A DNA stretch of 64,000 nucleotides from Petrimonas sp. IBARAKI (GCA_002356435.2 AP018040.2:2170001-2234000), one strand, 5' to 3'. Positions 37,323 to 46,606 are shown, numbered from the stretch's first letter. Made by a program: numbers and translations. The notes: generated by a model from the sequence alone, not told the origin.

Positions 37323-37802
37323 ATGAAGAAACCCGGTAAAGAGGAACGTCAGGAAGCTATTGCTCAGATTTTGGGCAATAGCTCTATCGAAAGCCAGGAG
37401 GAGCTCTTGAAACAGCTTTCCGACAGAGGTTTTGAACTGACACAAGCCACGTTGTCGCGCGATTTCCGGGAGATGAAGGTGGCTAAAACGCCCGATGCCG
37501 CCGGCAACTATTTTTACCGGCTACCCGGGATCCAGTTGCCCCAGCCAAAATCGGAAAAGTTTGGGATGACCTCTCCTTTTTTCCGTCACGGCATTATCAA
37601 TATTGAATTTTCGGGCCAGTTTGCTGTCCTGAAAACCCCCGGAGGATATGCCCGAGGCGTGGCCCAGGACATAGACACCAACAACATCCCGGGTATCATG
37701 GCAACCATTGCCGGCAACGATACGGTACTTGTAATTCTTCGTGAAAACAGCAACAAAGCCGATATCATCCTTTCACTTAAACTGCTATTTGCCAGGGAAT
37801 AA
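37323..37802 (+). CDS. argR: Arginine repressor
   Basis: The start is at 37323 (MKKPGKEERQEAIAQIL). The winged-helix DNA-binding domain covers about residues 1-70, with QEELLKQLSDRGFELTQATLSRDFREM as helix-turn-helix, here broken around the ATLSRD recognition helix. The C-terminal oligomerisation and arginine-binding domain has ATIAGNDTVLVI. At 159 residues it is of standard size. It controls arginine genes elsewhere; no arg genes lie in this window. It precedes udk by 33 bases. Confidence 0.9.
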   Translation: MKKPGKEERQEAIAQILGNSSIESQEELLKQLSDRGFELTQATLSRDFREMKVAKTPDAAGNYFYRLPGIQLPQPKSEKFGMTSPFFRHGIINIEFSGQFAVLKTPGGYARGVAQDIDTNNIPGIMATIAGNDTVLVILRENSNKADIILSLKLLFARE

Positions 37803-37835
37803 ACCCAACAAGCATTCAAGCCCAAATTTATATAT

Positions 37836-38450
37836 ATGTTCATTATTGGTATTGCCGGGGGTTCCGGCTCGGGAAAAACCACTTTGGTTAACTCCATCCT
37901 CGAAAGAGTTCCTTACGACCAGATTTCACTGCTCACGCAGGATTCGTACTATAAAGACAGCAGCCATTTGCCCATTGAGCAACGTCGGGTGCTGAATTTC
38001 GACCATCCCGACTCCATTGAATGGGAGCTGATGCGGGGCGATATCCAAAAACTGAAATCGGGACAGGAGATAGATTCCCCCACCTACTCCTACCTTACCT
38101 GTACCCGCCAGCCCGAAACGATCCGCATAAAACCCAATAAGATACTGCTGATTGAGGGAATCCTGATTCTCACGCAACCCGAACTCTGCGACGAAATGGA
38201 TATGCGTATTTACCTGGAGGTAGAGTCGGACTACCGGCTTTCGCGCATTATCGAACGCGACATGGAATCGCGCGGAAGAACAGCTCAGGAGGTAATAAAA
38301 CGTTACTATCAAACGGTGCGGCCCATGCACGAGGAGTTCATAAAACCATCGCGGGAACGTGCCGATATGCTGGTGATGGGCGGAGGGTTGAATACAAAAG
38401 CGGCAGATTTTATCTCTTCGGCCATTTTGGGAAAGCTACTGGCAAAATAA
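37836..38450 (+). CDS. udk: Uridine kinase
   Basis: Phosphorylates uridine and cytidine for pyrimidine salvage. P-loop IAGGSGSGKTTLVN near residue 6, then LTQDSYYKDSSHLP and NFDHPDSIEWELM, typical of the substrate site, and IERDMESRGRTAQEVI. The 204 residues match the family. It converges on the epimerase gene with eight bases between stops and no clear terminator. Confidence 0.95.
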   Translation: MFIIGIAGGSGSGKTTLVNSILERVPYDQISLLTQDSYYKDSSHLPIEQRRVLNFDHPDSIEWELMRGDIQKLKSGQEIDSPTYSYLTCTRQPETIRIKPNKILLIEGILILTQPELCDEMDMRIYLEVESDYRLSRIIERDMESRGRTAQEVIKRYYQTVRPMHEEFIKPSRERADMLVMGGGLNTKAADFISSAILGKLLAK

Positions 38451-38458
38451 TCCCCTGT

Positions 38459-39478
38459 CTATCTCGGTCTTTTCGCTTCGTAATCGCCGAACCACTCAAA
38501 AAGCTTCCGGATCCCTGTTTCAACCGGCGTGGAAGGTTTGTACCCGAAGTCGGCTTCTAGCAATGACGTATCGGCAAAAGTGGAAACAACGTCGCCGGGT
38601 TGCATATCGGCCATTTCGACAATGGCCTTTTTCCCCGTTGTCTTTTCGATAATACCGATAAAATCCATCAATTGCAGCGGTGACGAGCACCCCATGTTAT
38701 AAACCATGCTCGGAATTCCGGTTTGCGGAGGGGAAGGGATAATTTTCATCACACCTTCCACTACATCATCAATGTATGTAAAATCACGCTGCATCTCCCC
38801 TTTATTGAATACTTTTATGGGCATACCTTTCGATATAGCAGACATGAACAGCCAGGGTGCCATATCGGGACGGCCCCACGGCCCGTAAACGGTAAAAAAA
38901 CGGATGCCGGTTACCGGCAGTTTATACAACCGGCTGTAAGTATACGCCAACAACTCATTGGATTTCTTAGTTGCGGCATATAAGCTTACCGGATGATCGG
39001 TCCGGGCAGACTCCTTGTAGGGGACGGGCGTATCTTCACCATACACGCTGCTTGAGCTGGCATACACAAGATGCCGTATGGACGATGTGCGGCAAGCCTC
39101 AAGCAAGTTGGTAAAACCGACAATATTTGAGTGAATGTAAGACAACGGATTTTCGAGCGAATACCTGACACCCGCCTGTGCGGCGAGATTGATCACATGA
39201 GTAAATCTTTCATTTCTAAAAAGTAAAAAAACATCTTCCCGGTCGGTTAGATCGAGTTGGATAAAACGATAGGCCGGAAATTTATGGCTTTGTACACATT
39301 GGCTTTTTTTTATTTTTTCTTTCGGAATGCCTGAATCTGCCAGGCGGGCAAACTTTAATCCTACATCGTAATAACCGTTGATGTTGTCGAGCCCAACCAC
39401 CTCTAGATCTTGAGTAAGCAGTTTTTTGACAACGTGGTAACCAATAAATCCGGCAGCACCGGTGACCAATACTTTCAT
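38459..39478 (-). CDS. UDP-glucuronate 4-epimerase-like NAD-dependent epimerase
   Basis: An extended short-chain dehydrogenase of 339 residues. NAD loop VTGAAGFIGYHV; catalytic YAATK (Tyr about residue 170) and Ser in ASSSSVYGE; the RFFTVYGPWGRPDMA segment is typical of CapI/UDP-GlcA 4-epimerases rather than GalE. It would turn UDP-GlcA into UDP-GalA. It is last in an operon with an undecaprenyl-P glycosyltransferase, a LAB_N membrane protein and an ArnT-like transferase, so it probably supplies the sugar used by them. Confidence 0.85.
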   Translation of the reverse strand: MKVLVTGAAGFIGYHVVKKLLTQDLEVVGLDNINGYYDVGLKFARLADSGIPKEKIKKSQCVQSHKFPAYRFIQLDLTDREDVFLLFRNERFTHVINLAAQAGVRYSLENPLSYIHSNIVGFTNLLEACRTSSIRHLVYASSSSVYGEDTPVPYKESARTDHPVSLYAATKKSNELLAYTYSRLYKLPVTGIRFFTVYGPWGRPDMAPWLFMSAISKGMPIKVFNKGEMQRDFTYIDDVVEGVMKIIPSPPQTGIPSMVYNMGCSSPLQLMDFIGIIEKTTGKKAIVEMADMQPGDVVSTFADTSLLEADFGYKPSTPVETGIRKLFEWFGDYEAKRPR

Positions 39479-39488
39479 TTTTTTACAC

Positions 39489-41036
39489 TTATAATGCTAC
39501 GACTAAATACTTACCAACCGCATATTGCTCTTTACCGAAAAGAAACGACCGGATATCCTCGTCTTTTTTTATAGCCTTATCGGAAATCAAAAGAAGTTGT
39601 CCGTCCAGCTTATTTTTCACGATTTCCTCCTTATCAGCAAAAATCACGTCTTTTTTCAAAAAAACATCCATGCTTTCGGCACGTGAAATACCATAAACGT
39701 AATAATCCGTTGTTCGTTTTTCGGATGCCACGGCAGAGGCTTTCTCACACAACCGGCTCCACCCCAAATAGGGATTCAGTTGCGGCATGGCCAACCCGGC
39801 AACAAATACCGTCAGCAGCACCCCGGCAGCCATCACCCGAACCGGGCGTTGCAACTGTTTTTTAAAAAACAACAGGTATAAAACTATTAACCCGCTAAGC
39901 GTGATGATGCCCGCAGCAAGATAAACCAGAAAAACACCGGCAAAAAAAGCATCATCTGTTCCAGAAAGATAAAACACAGCAGGTAAGGCCAATGTAAAGA
40001 TTATTGCCGGAACAGCTAATGAAATACGCAACCAGATATTCGTTGGATCAAATTTTTTCAACAGAAGTGCCGGAAGGAAAATGAAAAATGGAAAAGAAGG
40101 AAGCAGGTAAACAGCCAGCTTCGAACTGATAACCGACAGCATGACAAACGTTGTCAGTATAATAATCAAGAAGAAACGCTCAATTTCGGTTTGAATTTTT
40201 CTTCGTACTCCCCCAAAGGCAATCAATCCGACGGAGAGAAACATCCACGGTGCCAACGAGTACCAAACAGACAGGACGTAATAATAAAACGGGCGTTTGT
40301 GATGAAAGGCGTTGATTCCCCTGCCCACCGTCTGATGCACCAACAGGTTATTGAGGTACTCACTCCCCGATTCCATGTAAGCTCCGGCAAACCAGATACC
40401 GCATCCCAACAACAGGACAAGCAGGCTTTTCCAGCCCCAATACTGTCTCCACGTATGAATTTTCCGTTGATAGAGAAGAAAGACAAGTGTCGACAACAAC
40501 GGGACCAGGATTCCCACAGGCCCTTTCGTAAAAAGTGCGAGGAAAACATATGCCGGAAACAAAAAAGAGTCGCGTTTTCCTCCTTCCCCTTTATATATTT
40601 TAAAGAACGTATAGAGCGCCAATACGATAAACATGCACATCAGCATATCCATCCGAACCACAAGAGCAAGGCCGGTAAACAACCCCGCCGTCATCAACAT
40701 CAGCAAAGCTTCGGTCTGATTTTCTGCGTTTTCTTTCCGGACCCATTTTGCCATAGTCGTGAGAACTATTACCGCCGGAACAAACGACAACAAGGACAAA
40801 AACCACATCCGATGCCCTCCAAGCAATATTTTTCCGGCCATCATCAGCCAAAAATAGAGCGGCGGTTTATCGGCATAAATTTCACCCTGGTTGGTAAACG
40901 TGAAAACATCACCGTTTTGCAATGCCTCATCCACAATGCTTAAATACCGCAGTTCGTTATCGGGCGTATAATCACGGAGAATCATTACCGGAAGTAAGGC
41001 AACAAACCAAATAAGGTACAGGTATTTATTCTTCAT
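39489..41036 (-). CDS. ArnT-like polyprenyl-phosphate glycosyltransferase (GT83)
   Basis: A 515-residue inner-membrane enzyme with about 12 spans. The start at 41036 (MKNKYLYLIW) overlaps the end of the previous gene by 11 bases. LRDYTPDNELRYLSIVDEAL and the following YADKPPLYFWLM are the catalytic first-loop motifs of the ArnT/PMT family; residues of the acidic DNE group are intact. ArnT relatives move a sugar from a polyprenyl phosphate to lipid A or another periplasmic acceptor. Partners before and after it support lipid A modification. Confidence 0.87.
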   Translation of the reverse strand: MKNKYLYLIWFVALLPVMILRDYTPDNELRYLSIVDEALQNGDVFTFTNQGEIYADKPPLYFWLMMAGKILLGGHRMWFLSLLSFVPAVIVLTTMAKWVRKENAENQTEALLMLMTAGLFTGLALVVRMDMLMCMFIVLALYTFFKIYKGEGGKRDSFLFPAYVFLALFTKGPVGILVPLLSTLVFLLYQRKIHTWRQYWGWKSLLVLLLGCGIWFAGAYMESGSEYLNNLLVHQTVGRGINAFHHKRPFYYYVLSVWYSLAPWMFLSVGLIAFGGVRRKIQTEIERFFLIIILTTFVMLSVISSKLAVYLLPSFPFFIFLPALLLKKFDPTNIWLRISLAVPAIIFTLALPAVFYLSGTDDAFFAGVFLVYLAAGIITLSGLIVLYLLFFKKQLQRPVRVMAAGVLLTVFVAGLAMPQLNPYLGWSRLCEKASAVASEKRTTDYYVYGISRAESMDVFLKKDVIFADKEEIVKNKLDGQLLLISDKAIKKDEDIRSFLFGKEQYAVGKYLVVAL

Positions 41037-41679
41037 CCGATATATGTTTTTTGTTTGAATAATCAATCATTATATTCCGGATATACGCCACGAAACCAAA
41101 CGATTGTCCGAGAATCAATACCGGATCGAGCCGGAAAATCCCGTAGGCAATGATGCTGGCCGATCCCAACAGGCTGATCACCCAGAATCCAATGGGCAGT
41201 GCAGATTCACGACGATGTGTCGAATATATCCATTGATAAATAAACCGGAAAGTAAACAGGAGCTGGCCGACAGAACCGAAGACCAACAACCAGAAAGGAA
41301 CATTCTTGTTCTGAAAAAATGCGGCGGCAAAGGCCGGAATATCCCGCATCAGGAAAAACGTAGCTGCGAGGGGGGTGAGCAACAGAATGGATTTTAATGC
41401 AAAAGGGAGGCCCTTCCAGAGCCCTTTCAGATCGAGGTTCCACAAATAGATGTAATACGAAATAAACTGCCCCAGAATAATCGCAAAATCATTCCTGAGC
41501 ACACCGTAAATAAACAGCAGGTACGATCCAAAAATACTTAGTATCCAGAATGCAGCAGGAGAAAGTACTTTTTTGGCCTTTTCGGTGACAATCCATTGGT
41601 ACAACAGCCGTGCCGAAAAAAAAGCTTGCGCCAGAAAACCAATCGCGTATACCCAGGCCGGACTTCCTTGCATAATCAA
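41026..41679 (-). CDS. Membrane protein with two LAB_N domains
   Basis: A 217-residue protein with about six spans in two similar halves. Each half shows the LAB_N pattern (QAFFSARLLYQWIVTEKAK; then LLFTFRFIYQWIYSTHRRES) named after the N-terminal segment of lipid A disaccharide synthase neighbours. Function unknown; such proteins co-occur with ArnC- and ArnT-like enzymes and could flip or present the lipid-linked sugar, by analogy with ArnE/ArnF. Start overlaps the stop of the glycosyltransferase in an ATGA-type junction (41676-41679). Confidence 0.8.
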   Translation of the reverse strand: MIMQGSPAWVYAIGFLAQAFFSARLLYQWIVTEKAKKVLSPAAFWILSIFGSYLLFIYGVLRNDFAIILGQFISYYIYLWNLDLKGLWKGLPFALKSILLLTPLAATFFLMRDIPAFAAAFFQNKNVPFWLLVFGSVGQLLFTFRFIYQWIYSTHRRESALPIGFWVISLLGSASIIAYGIFRLDPVLILGQSFGFVAYIRNIMIDYSNKKHISDEE

Positions 41680-42419
41680 TGTAAATTACTGGTAACGATG
41701 TGGTAGTTTATGTACCTTTTTTTCATCCACCGATAGGCAAAACAGTCGATAAAAGGCCCGGTGAGGCGATTCCACAAATGATATTTCGATTTTCCCGCTA
41801 TACGTGGATAATGCCTTACAGGAATTTGTTGCACGTTGCCGTTCTGCAACAAAATGAGCGCCGGAAGAAACCGGTGCATCCCCCTGAACATAGGAATACG
41901 CTTGGCATAATCTGTATACATCACTTTAAGCGGGCACCCCGTATCAGAAACACCATCTCCCGTCATCATCCGCCGGTAACCGTTCGCTATCTTCGATTGC
42001 AGGTTTTTGAAAAAAGAATCCTTGCGGTTGGCACGAATACCCGTAACAAATTCACAATTAGCCAAACCGGGGAGCAGAAGGTTAAAATCATCCGCATCGG
42101 TTTGCATATCCGCATCCATGTACCCTACGTATTCCGAAAAGCAGTAATCGAAGCCAGCTTTAAGCGCAGCACTGAGCCCGCCGTTTCTTTTCATCTCAAT
42201 ATAGAAAAAACCGGGATGTCTGTCGCACATCTGGTGTATGCGGCTTCCACTATCGTCCGTTGAACCATCGTTCACAAACAAGACACACGTTTTATAAAGC
42301 GACTGAGGCAAATAATTGCTGAGTTTTTCTTCTAACCGGGCAATGTTGTCTTCTTCATTATAAACAGGGACAATAATGGTAAAGGTGTACTGCCCCGTTT
42401 GATTTGTACTGGTCTGCAT
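41676..42419 (-). CDS. Polyprenyl-phosphate glycosyltransferase, ArnC/DPM1-like
   Basis: A family 2 GT-A enzyme of 247 residues without C-terminal spans, like DPM1 of the soluble type. FTIIVPVYNEEDNIARLEEKL, FVNDGSTDDSG and YMDADMQTD (metal site near residue 100) are present. It would transfer a sugar from UDP (perhaps UDP-GalA made by the epimerase of the same operon) to undecaprenyl phosphate for later use by the ArnT-like enzyme. First gene of the four-gene minus-strand operon; a -7 box lies at 42471-42478. Confidence 0.87.
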   Translation of the reverse strand: MQTSTNQTGQYTFTIIVPVYNEEDNIARLEEKLSNYLPQSLYKTCVLFVNDGSTDDSGSRIHQMCDRHPGFFYIEMKRNGGLSAALKAGFDYCFSEYVGYMDADMQTDADDFNLLLPGLANCEFVTGIRANRKDSFFKNLQSKIANGYRRMMTGDGVSDTGCPLKVMYTDYAKRIPMFRGMHRFLPALILLQNGNVQQIPVRHYPRIAGKSKYHLWNRLTGPFIDCFAYRWMKKRYINYHIVTSNLH

Positions 42420-42470
42420 AACTTTAAATCAACTCAAAAGTAATCGTTGACTTTACGATAAATTAATCTG

Positions 42471-42478
42471 CAAATGTA
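42471..42478 (-). promoter_or_regulatory. Candidate -7 box of the glycan-modification operon
   Basis: Minus-strand TACATTTG matches TAnnTTTG exactly, about 52 bases before the glycosyltransferase start. No clear -33. Confidence 0.5.
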
Positions 42479-42545
42479 GTTATTTTTCTGTTCAGCCGGA
42501 ATGTTTACCGCAAAGTTTATACATGAATCAAGCATCATTTTTCCA

Positions 42546-42579
42546 TAAAAAAACTTCCGCTCCTTTTAGGAACGGAAGC
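42546..42579 (-). terminator. Terminator after the BON/SH3 operon
   Basis: Stem CTTCCGCTCC / GGAACGGAAG (one G-T pair) with a five-base loop and, on minus, a following run of seven T. Confidence 0.85.
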
Positions 42580-42603
42580 TTTTCTCCATCAAATGCCTTC
42601 AGC

Positions 42604-43014
42604 CTACTGTACGGGTTCAAGGTACTGGGAGTAGCAATACCCCTCTTCACCGTCGTTGTCACGTACCAACCACCATTGATTGTTCGCTTTGCTGATAAGC
42701 GTGATCACATCTCCGTGAGCTGCTTTTCCCACAATCGGCTGGTCTGTTCCAGGGCCTTTACGGATGTTCAGGTTGCTCTCACGGGTAACCACTTTTACTT
42801 TTCCACCTTCGGTAGCTTTAACATTTACGTCGAGTATCAGGTCGTTGTTTTTAAAATTGGGATCAATCCTGTCGTAGATCTCCCACATTTTGTCTTTCAA
42901 AGCACCCGAGGGGACCTCTCCCCTCACTCTTAACACGTTGCCTTCATCACTTACGGTTGCGCCATATTGCCGGGCAAGGTCAACCAGTTCCTTGTATTTT
43001 TCCTGTAATGCCAT
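42604..43014 (-). CDS. BON-like and SH3 domain protein
   Basis: A 136-residue protein without a signal peptide. Residues 1-65 resemble a BON domain (GNVLRVRGEVPSGALKDKMWEIY); residues about 72-136 are a bacterial SH3 domain (NLNIRKGPGTDQPIVGKAAHGDVITLI ending WLVRDNDGEEGYCYSQYL, split by the WW pair). It starts eight bases after the BON lipoprotein gene and shares its terminator. A stress- or envelope-related role is likely by domain content; location is unclear because no export signal is seen. Confidence 0.75.
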   Translation of the reverse strand: MALQEKYKELVDLARQYGATVSDEGNVLRVRGEVPSGALKDKMWEIYDRIDPNFKNNDLILDVNVKATEGGKVKVVTRESNLNIRKGPGTDQPIVGKAAHGDVITLISKANNQWWLVRDNDGEEGYCYSQYLEPVQ

Positions 43015-43022
43015 ATCTCCGG

Positions 43023-43508
43023 TTATTTTACAGTAATGTTATTGACAACTTGCTGCGGATTAAGCGCATTTACCTTTTCCATCAACTTCTGTAAATCCCT
43101 CTTGCGAATTTCACCTGTCAACGTAACCACACCGTCCTTTACTTCTGCCTTAACGGTTGCGTGGTCCTTCAACGCATCAGCCAAGCCGGAATTAAGGGCA
43201 GCGTCAATAGCTGTAAAATCAGGGGCAGGAGGAACAACTTCGATGTTATTAACCACCGATTTAACATTTTCAACCGCTGCCACAGTAGTTTCTGCGTAAG
43301 CTTTGGATGCATCATCTTTTACCGTTCCCGAGAGTGTGGCTACCTGATCCAATACAGCCACTGAAACGTCTGCCAAATCGGGATTAGCGACCAACGCCAT
43401 TTGGGCAGCAGCTTGCACATCAGCGTCTTTTACTTTTTTGCAGGAGGTTGTTGCAACCCCAACTGCAAGGATCAATGCGAGCATCGATACCAAACGAAAT
43501 ACTTTCAT
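43023..43508 (-). CDS. Lipoprotein with two BON domains
   Basis: Signal peptide with lipobox TTSC (Cys about residue 23). Two BON domains follow: ALVANPDLADVSVAVLDQVATLSGTVKD and KDHATVKAEVKDGVVTLTGEIRKRDLQKLMEK, each with the central Gly of the fold. BON proteins bind phospholipids and occur in osmotic-stress proteins such as OsmY. The 161-residue protein probably sits in the periplasm, anchored to a membrane. Co-transcribed with the SH3 gene. Confidence 0.82.
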   Translation of the reverse strand: MKVFRLVSMLALILAVGVATTSCKKVKDADVQAAAQMALVANPDLADVSVAVLDQVATLSGTVKDDASKAYAETTVAAVENVKSVVNNIEVVPPAPDFTAIDAALNSGLADALKDHATVKAEVKDGVVTLTGEIRKRDLQKLMEKVNALNPQQVVNNITVK

Positions 43509-43612
43509 AATTTACTGTTTTTAGTTAGTTAAACTTTTGATCATTTTATATTTAAACAATACATGTAATAAACGCATCGGATCATCGAAAAGTTTTATAA
43601 AAAACAATAAAT

Positions 43613-44614
43613 TCAGAAAACTTTGGTATACTTGTGGCAATACGGTTTTGTTCCCTTATGCTCGTAGTACTGCTGGTGGTAATTCTCTGCTTTCCAGAAT
43701 GTAGAAGCCGGCTTAAGTGTTGTAGCCACTTTGTATCCTTTATTTGTCAGTAGGGCGATGTATTTTTCAGCAATCTCTTTCTCCCGAGGTGTTGAATAGA
43801 AGATACAGGACAGGTACTGCGGGCCAATATCGGGGCCTTGTCCGTTGGTTTGTGTGAAATCGTGGGTTTCGAAGAACAGCTTAACCATTTCTTCATAGGT
43901 TGTTTCCGCCGGATCAAAAACCACTTCAGTCGTCTCCAGGTGTCCAGTATTTTTCTGACAAACCTGTTCGTAGGTGGGATTATCCACGTGGCCGCCCATA
44001 AATCCGACATGGGTCTCTTTCACGCCTTTGGCTTTCATAAAAAAATATTCAGTCCCCCAGAAACAGCCGGAGGCAAAGTAACCCTTTCGCAGATCCGTAT
44101 GGCCTGCAGGAATAAACTTCATGGAGATGGAGTTCACGCAATGGCGCGTCTGCTTGGCCGTAAAACCCTCGCCCAGAAAAACGTGACCCAGGTGCGCCCC
44201 GCAATTGTTGCAAAGAATTTCGGTACGTCGTCCATCTGCATCCCGGACGCGTTTTACAGCACCGACAATTTCATCGTCGAAAGACGGCCACCCGCAATTC
44301 GATTCGAACTTGTCTTCGGAACGGTAGAGCGGCGCATCGCACCGTTTACAAACGTAGGTTCCTTTGGCTTTGTTTTCCAACAGTTCTCCCGTGAAAGGGC
44401 GTTCGGTTCCTTTATGTAAAATAACAAACTCTTCTTCAGGAGTCAATTGATTGTATCCCATAGTTGTATATTGTTTTAAATTGATTTCCTTTTTACTTTT
44501 TTGCGCACACATGGTGAAGGTTGTGCTGACAAGAGCCAGTAAAAAAAATATCCGCAGACATTTCACCTGCTTGTTTTTTGCATGAAAGTCAGGTGGAATT
44601 TTTGTCGGTTCCAT
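43613..44614 (-). CDS. msrBA: Methionine sulfoxide reductase MsrB-MsrA fusion lipoprotein
   Basis: Repairs both stereoisomers of methionine sulfoxide outside the cytoplasm. A signal sequence with lipobox FTMC precedes MsrB (about residues 55-175), with zinc pairs CKRC and CNNC and catalytic Cys in RHCVNSISMKF; MsrA follows (about 178-333) with GCFWGTEYFF and NYHQQYY. The order B then A is the reverse of MsrAB fusions. The first Met gives a long n-region of about 20 residues before the hydrophobic core. Confidence 0.92.
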   Translation of the reverse strand: MEPTKIPPDFHAKNKQVKCLRIFFLLALVSTTFTMCAQKSKKEINLKQYTTMGYNQLTPEEEFVILHKGTERPFTGELLENKAKGTYVCKRCDAPLYRSEDKFESNCGWPSFDDEIVGAVKRVRDADGRRTEILCNNCGAHLGHVFLGEGFTAKQTRHCVNSISMKFIPAGHTDLRKGYFASGCFWGTEYFFMKAKGVKETHVGFMGGHVDNPTYEQVCQKNTGHLETTEVVFDPAETTYEEMVKLFFETHDFTQTNGQGPDIGPQYLSCIFYSTPREKEIAEKYIALLTNKGYKVATTLKPASTFWKAENYHQQYYEHKGTKPYCHKYTKVF

Positions 44615-44646
44615 ATTTCTGTGATTTTTAAGTGAAATGTATCTTG

Positions 44647-44976
44647 TTACAAAACGTAACCTGCAAATCCATACCGTCTCCGATACTTCAAGTAATCTAA
44701 ATTCGCATCGTTATCAAATGCTTCACGCTCAAATCCAATGTTTCTGTACGCCAGAAACCGGTTCTTGTAAATAATCCATTTAATTACCCATTCCGTAATG
44801 TACCAGACATAAAATCCGATAACCAATAACTCCAGCATCTGCCGGGTATGAATCAACTCGTGGTTGATAATCTGCCTGCTTAACTCCGGCTGTTCCTTTC
44901 TGGCAAAAATGATCCCAAAAAGATTGATCGCGCGAAAACCCTTCACAGGAAGGTATTTAGAATAGATAATCTTCAA
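44647..44976 (-). CDS. Minimal HExxH protein, M48/M56-like
   Basis: Not a named family. The 109 residues contain NHELIHTRQMLELL near residue 38, followed by a hydrophobic segment (VIGFYVWYITEWVI) and FEREAFDND near residue 85. HExxH plus a later ExxA..D resembles the zinc core of gluzincins such as M48 and M56, without the usual flanking domains. It may be a tiny membrane-bound metalloprotease or a degenerate remnant. No partner is evident: it lies on minus between msrBA and ahcY, about 130 bases from the divergent ahcY start. Confidence 0.6.
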   Translation of the reverse strand: MKIIYSKYLPVKGFRAINLFGIIFARKEQPELSRQIINHELIHTRQMLELLVIGFYVWYITEWVIKWIIYKNRFLAYRNIGFEREAFDNDANLDYLKYRRRYGFAGYVL

Positions 44977-45072
44977 GCTGTCAATATTTGCTGATACCGT
45001 AACACATGCTAAAATTCAGTAACAAATTCAGTGATTACTGGTTTCAAAGGTAAAAACATTCTGTAAATTTTG

Positions 45073-45080
45073 TAACTTTG
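45073..45080 (+). promoter_or_regulatory. Candidate -7 box of ahcY
   Basis: TAACTTTG matches TAnnTTTG exactly, 26 bases before the ahcY start. No TTTG at the expected -33 distance. Confidence 0.55.
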
Positions 45081-45106
45081 TAGGCTTAAAAATAAATAAA
45101 ACGGAA

Positions 45107-46525
45107 ATGGATAAAAATTTTTCTTTGGATTTACCTTATAAAATAGCGGATATCTCCCTGGCCGGTTTCGGACGGAAGGAAATTGAAATTGCTGAACACG
45201 AAATGCCTGGATTGATGTCAATCCGCAAAAAATATGCATCGGAAAAACCTCTCCAGGGGGCCCGCATCACGGGTTCACTGCACATGACCATACAGACTGC
45301 CGTACTGATAGAAACACTGGTTGAATTAGGAGCCGACGTACGGTGGGCCAGTTGCAACATCTTCTCCACTCAAGACCACGCTGCTGCTGCGATTGCCGCA
45401 GCCGGAATCCCCGTTTATGCATGGAAGGGCGAAACGCTGGAAGAATATTGGTGGTGTACGGAGATGGCACTACGATTCCCCGGCGGGAAAGGTCCGAACC
45501 TGATCGTTGACGACGGAGGAGATGCTTCGTTGCTCGTGCACTTGGGTTATCGGGCAGAAAAAGATGCGAAAACCATTGATAGAAAAGGGGCCAATCGTGA
45601 AGAACAGGTAGTTCTGGATACGTTAAACCGTATACTGAGAGAAGACAGCCAACGCTGGCACCGCACTGTTGCCGAACTGAAGGGTATTTCGGAAGAGACC
45701 ACAACCGGCGTTCATCGGTTGTACCAGATGATGGAAAAAGGGGAGCTGCTGGTTCCCGCCATCAACGTCAACGATTCGGTTACCAAATCGAAATTTGACA
45801 ACCTGTACGGTTGCCGCGAATCACTGGCCGACGGCATAAAACGAGCCACCGACGTGATGATTGCAGGAAAAGTAGTGGTCGTGCTGGGTTACGGCGACGT
45901 GGGAAAAGGCTGTGCCAAATCCATGCGCTCCTACGGAGCCCGGGTTATCGTTACGGAGATCGATCCCATATGTGCCCTGCAGGCCGCCATGGAAGGATTT
46001 CAGGTAACCACCATGGAAGAAGCCGTGAAAGAAGGCAACATCTTTGTGACCACCACCGGAAACCGGGACGTGGTTACCATCGAGCATATGCACAACATGA
46101 AAGACCAATCCATTGTGTGCAATATCGGGCATTTCGACAACGAAATACAGGTGGACAAACTGATCAGTTTTCCAGGGATCGCTCACACTAATATCAAACC
46201 GCAGGTAGACAAATATACTTTCCCTAAAGGGAACTCCATATTCCTGCTTGCCGAAGGCCGTCTGGTGAACCTGGGTTGTGCAACCGGCCATCCTTCGTTT
46301 GTGATGAGCAATTCGTTTGCCAACCAAACCCTGGCACAGATTGATTTGTGGAAAAACGATTACGAAACAGGTGTATACCGGCTTTCCAAACAGCTGGATG
46401 AAGAAGTTGCCCGGCTTCACCTGGAACAAATCGGGGTGAAACTGACAACACTTACCCCCGAACAGGCCGGCTATATCGGGGTAAATATCGACGGGCCATA
46501 CAAGCCGGAACATTATAGGTATTAA
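45107..46525 (+). CDS. ahcY: Adenosylhomocysteinase
   Basis: Cytoplasmic NAD-dependent enzyme that splits S-adenosylhomocysteine to adenosine and homocysteine, clearing the inhibitor left by methylases. The 472 residues show [32 protein letters not shown], the NAD loop [16 protein letters not shown] (near residue 262) and the ending PYKPEHYRY. Length fits the long bacterial form. A single gene with its own -7 box. Confidence 0.97.
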   Translation: MDKNFSLDLPYKIADISLAGFGRKEIEIAEHEMPGLMSIRKKYASEKPLQGARITGSLHMTIQTAVLIETLVELGADVRWASCNIFSTQDHAAAAIAAAGIPVYAWKGETLEEYWWCTEMALRFPGGKGPNLIVDDGGDASLLVHLGYRAEKDAKTIDRKGANREEQVVLDTLNRILREDSQRWHRTVAELKGISEETTTGVHRLYQMMEKGELLVPAINVNDSVTKSKFDNLYGCRESLADGIKRATDVMIAGKVVVVLGYGDVGKGCAKSMRSYGARVIVTEIDPICALQAAMEGFQVTTMEEAVKEGNIFVTTTGNRDVVTIEHMHNMKDQSIVCNIGHFDNEIQVDKLISFPGIAHTNIKPQVDKYTFPKGNSIFLLAEGRLVNLGCATGHPSFVMSNSFANQTLAQIDLWKNDYETGVYRLSKQLDEEVARLHLEQIGVKLTTLTPEQAGYIGVNIDGPYKPEHYRY

Positions 46526-46574
46526 CACGTTAGCAGGACTGTTAAAAAATTATTGCAATTTTATTTCCACAAGT

Positions 46575-46606
46575 TTTGCTTATTAAAATATTTTGATTTA
46601 CCTTTG
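46575..46606 (+). promoter_or_regulatory. Consensus promoter of tRNA-Lys
   Basis: TTTG (46575-46578), 20 bases, TACCTTTG (46599-46606): an exact Bacteroidetes promoter, with the tRNA starting 31 bases downstream. Confidence 0.85.

Noticed and set aside
45821-46528. 235-residue minus-strand frame opposite ahcY
   Set aside because: ahcY is certain on plus and the antisense frame shows no domain or promoter.
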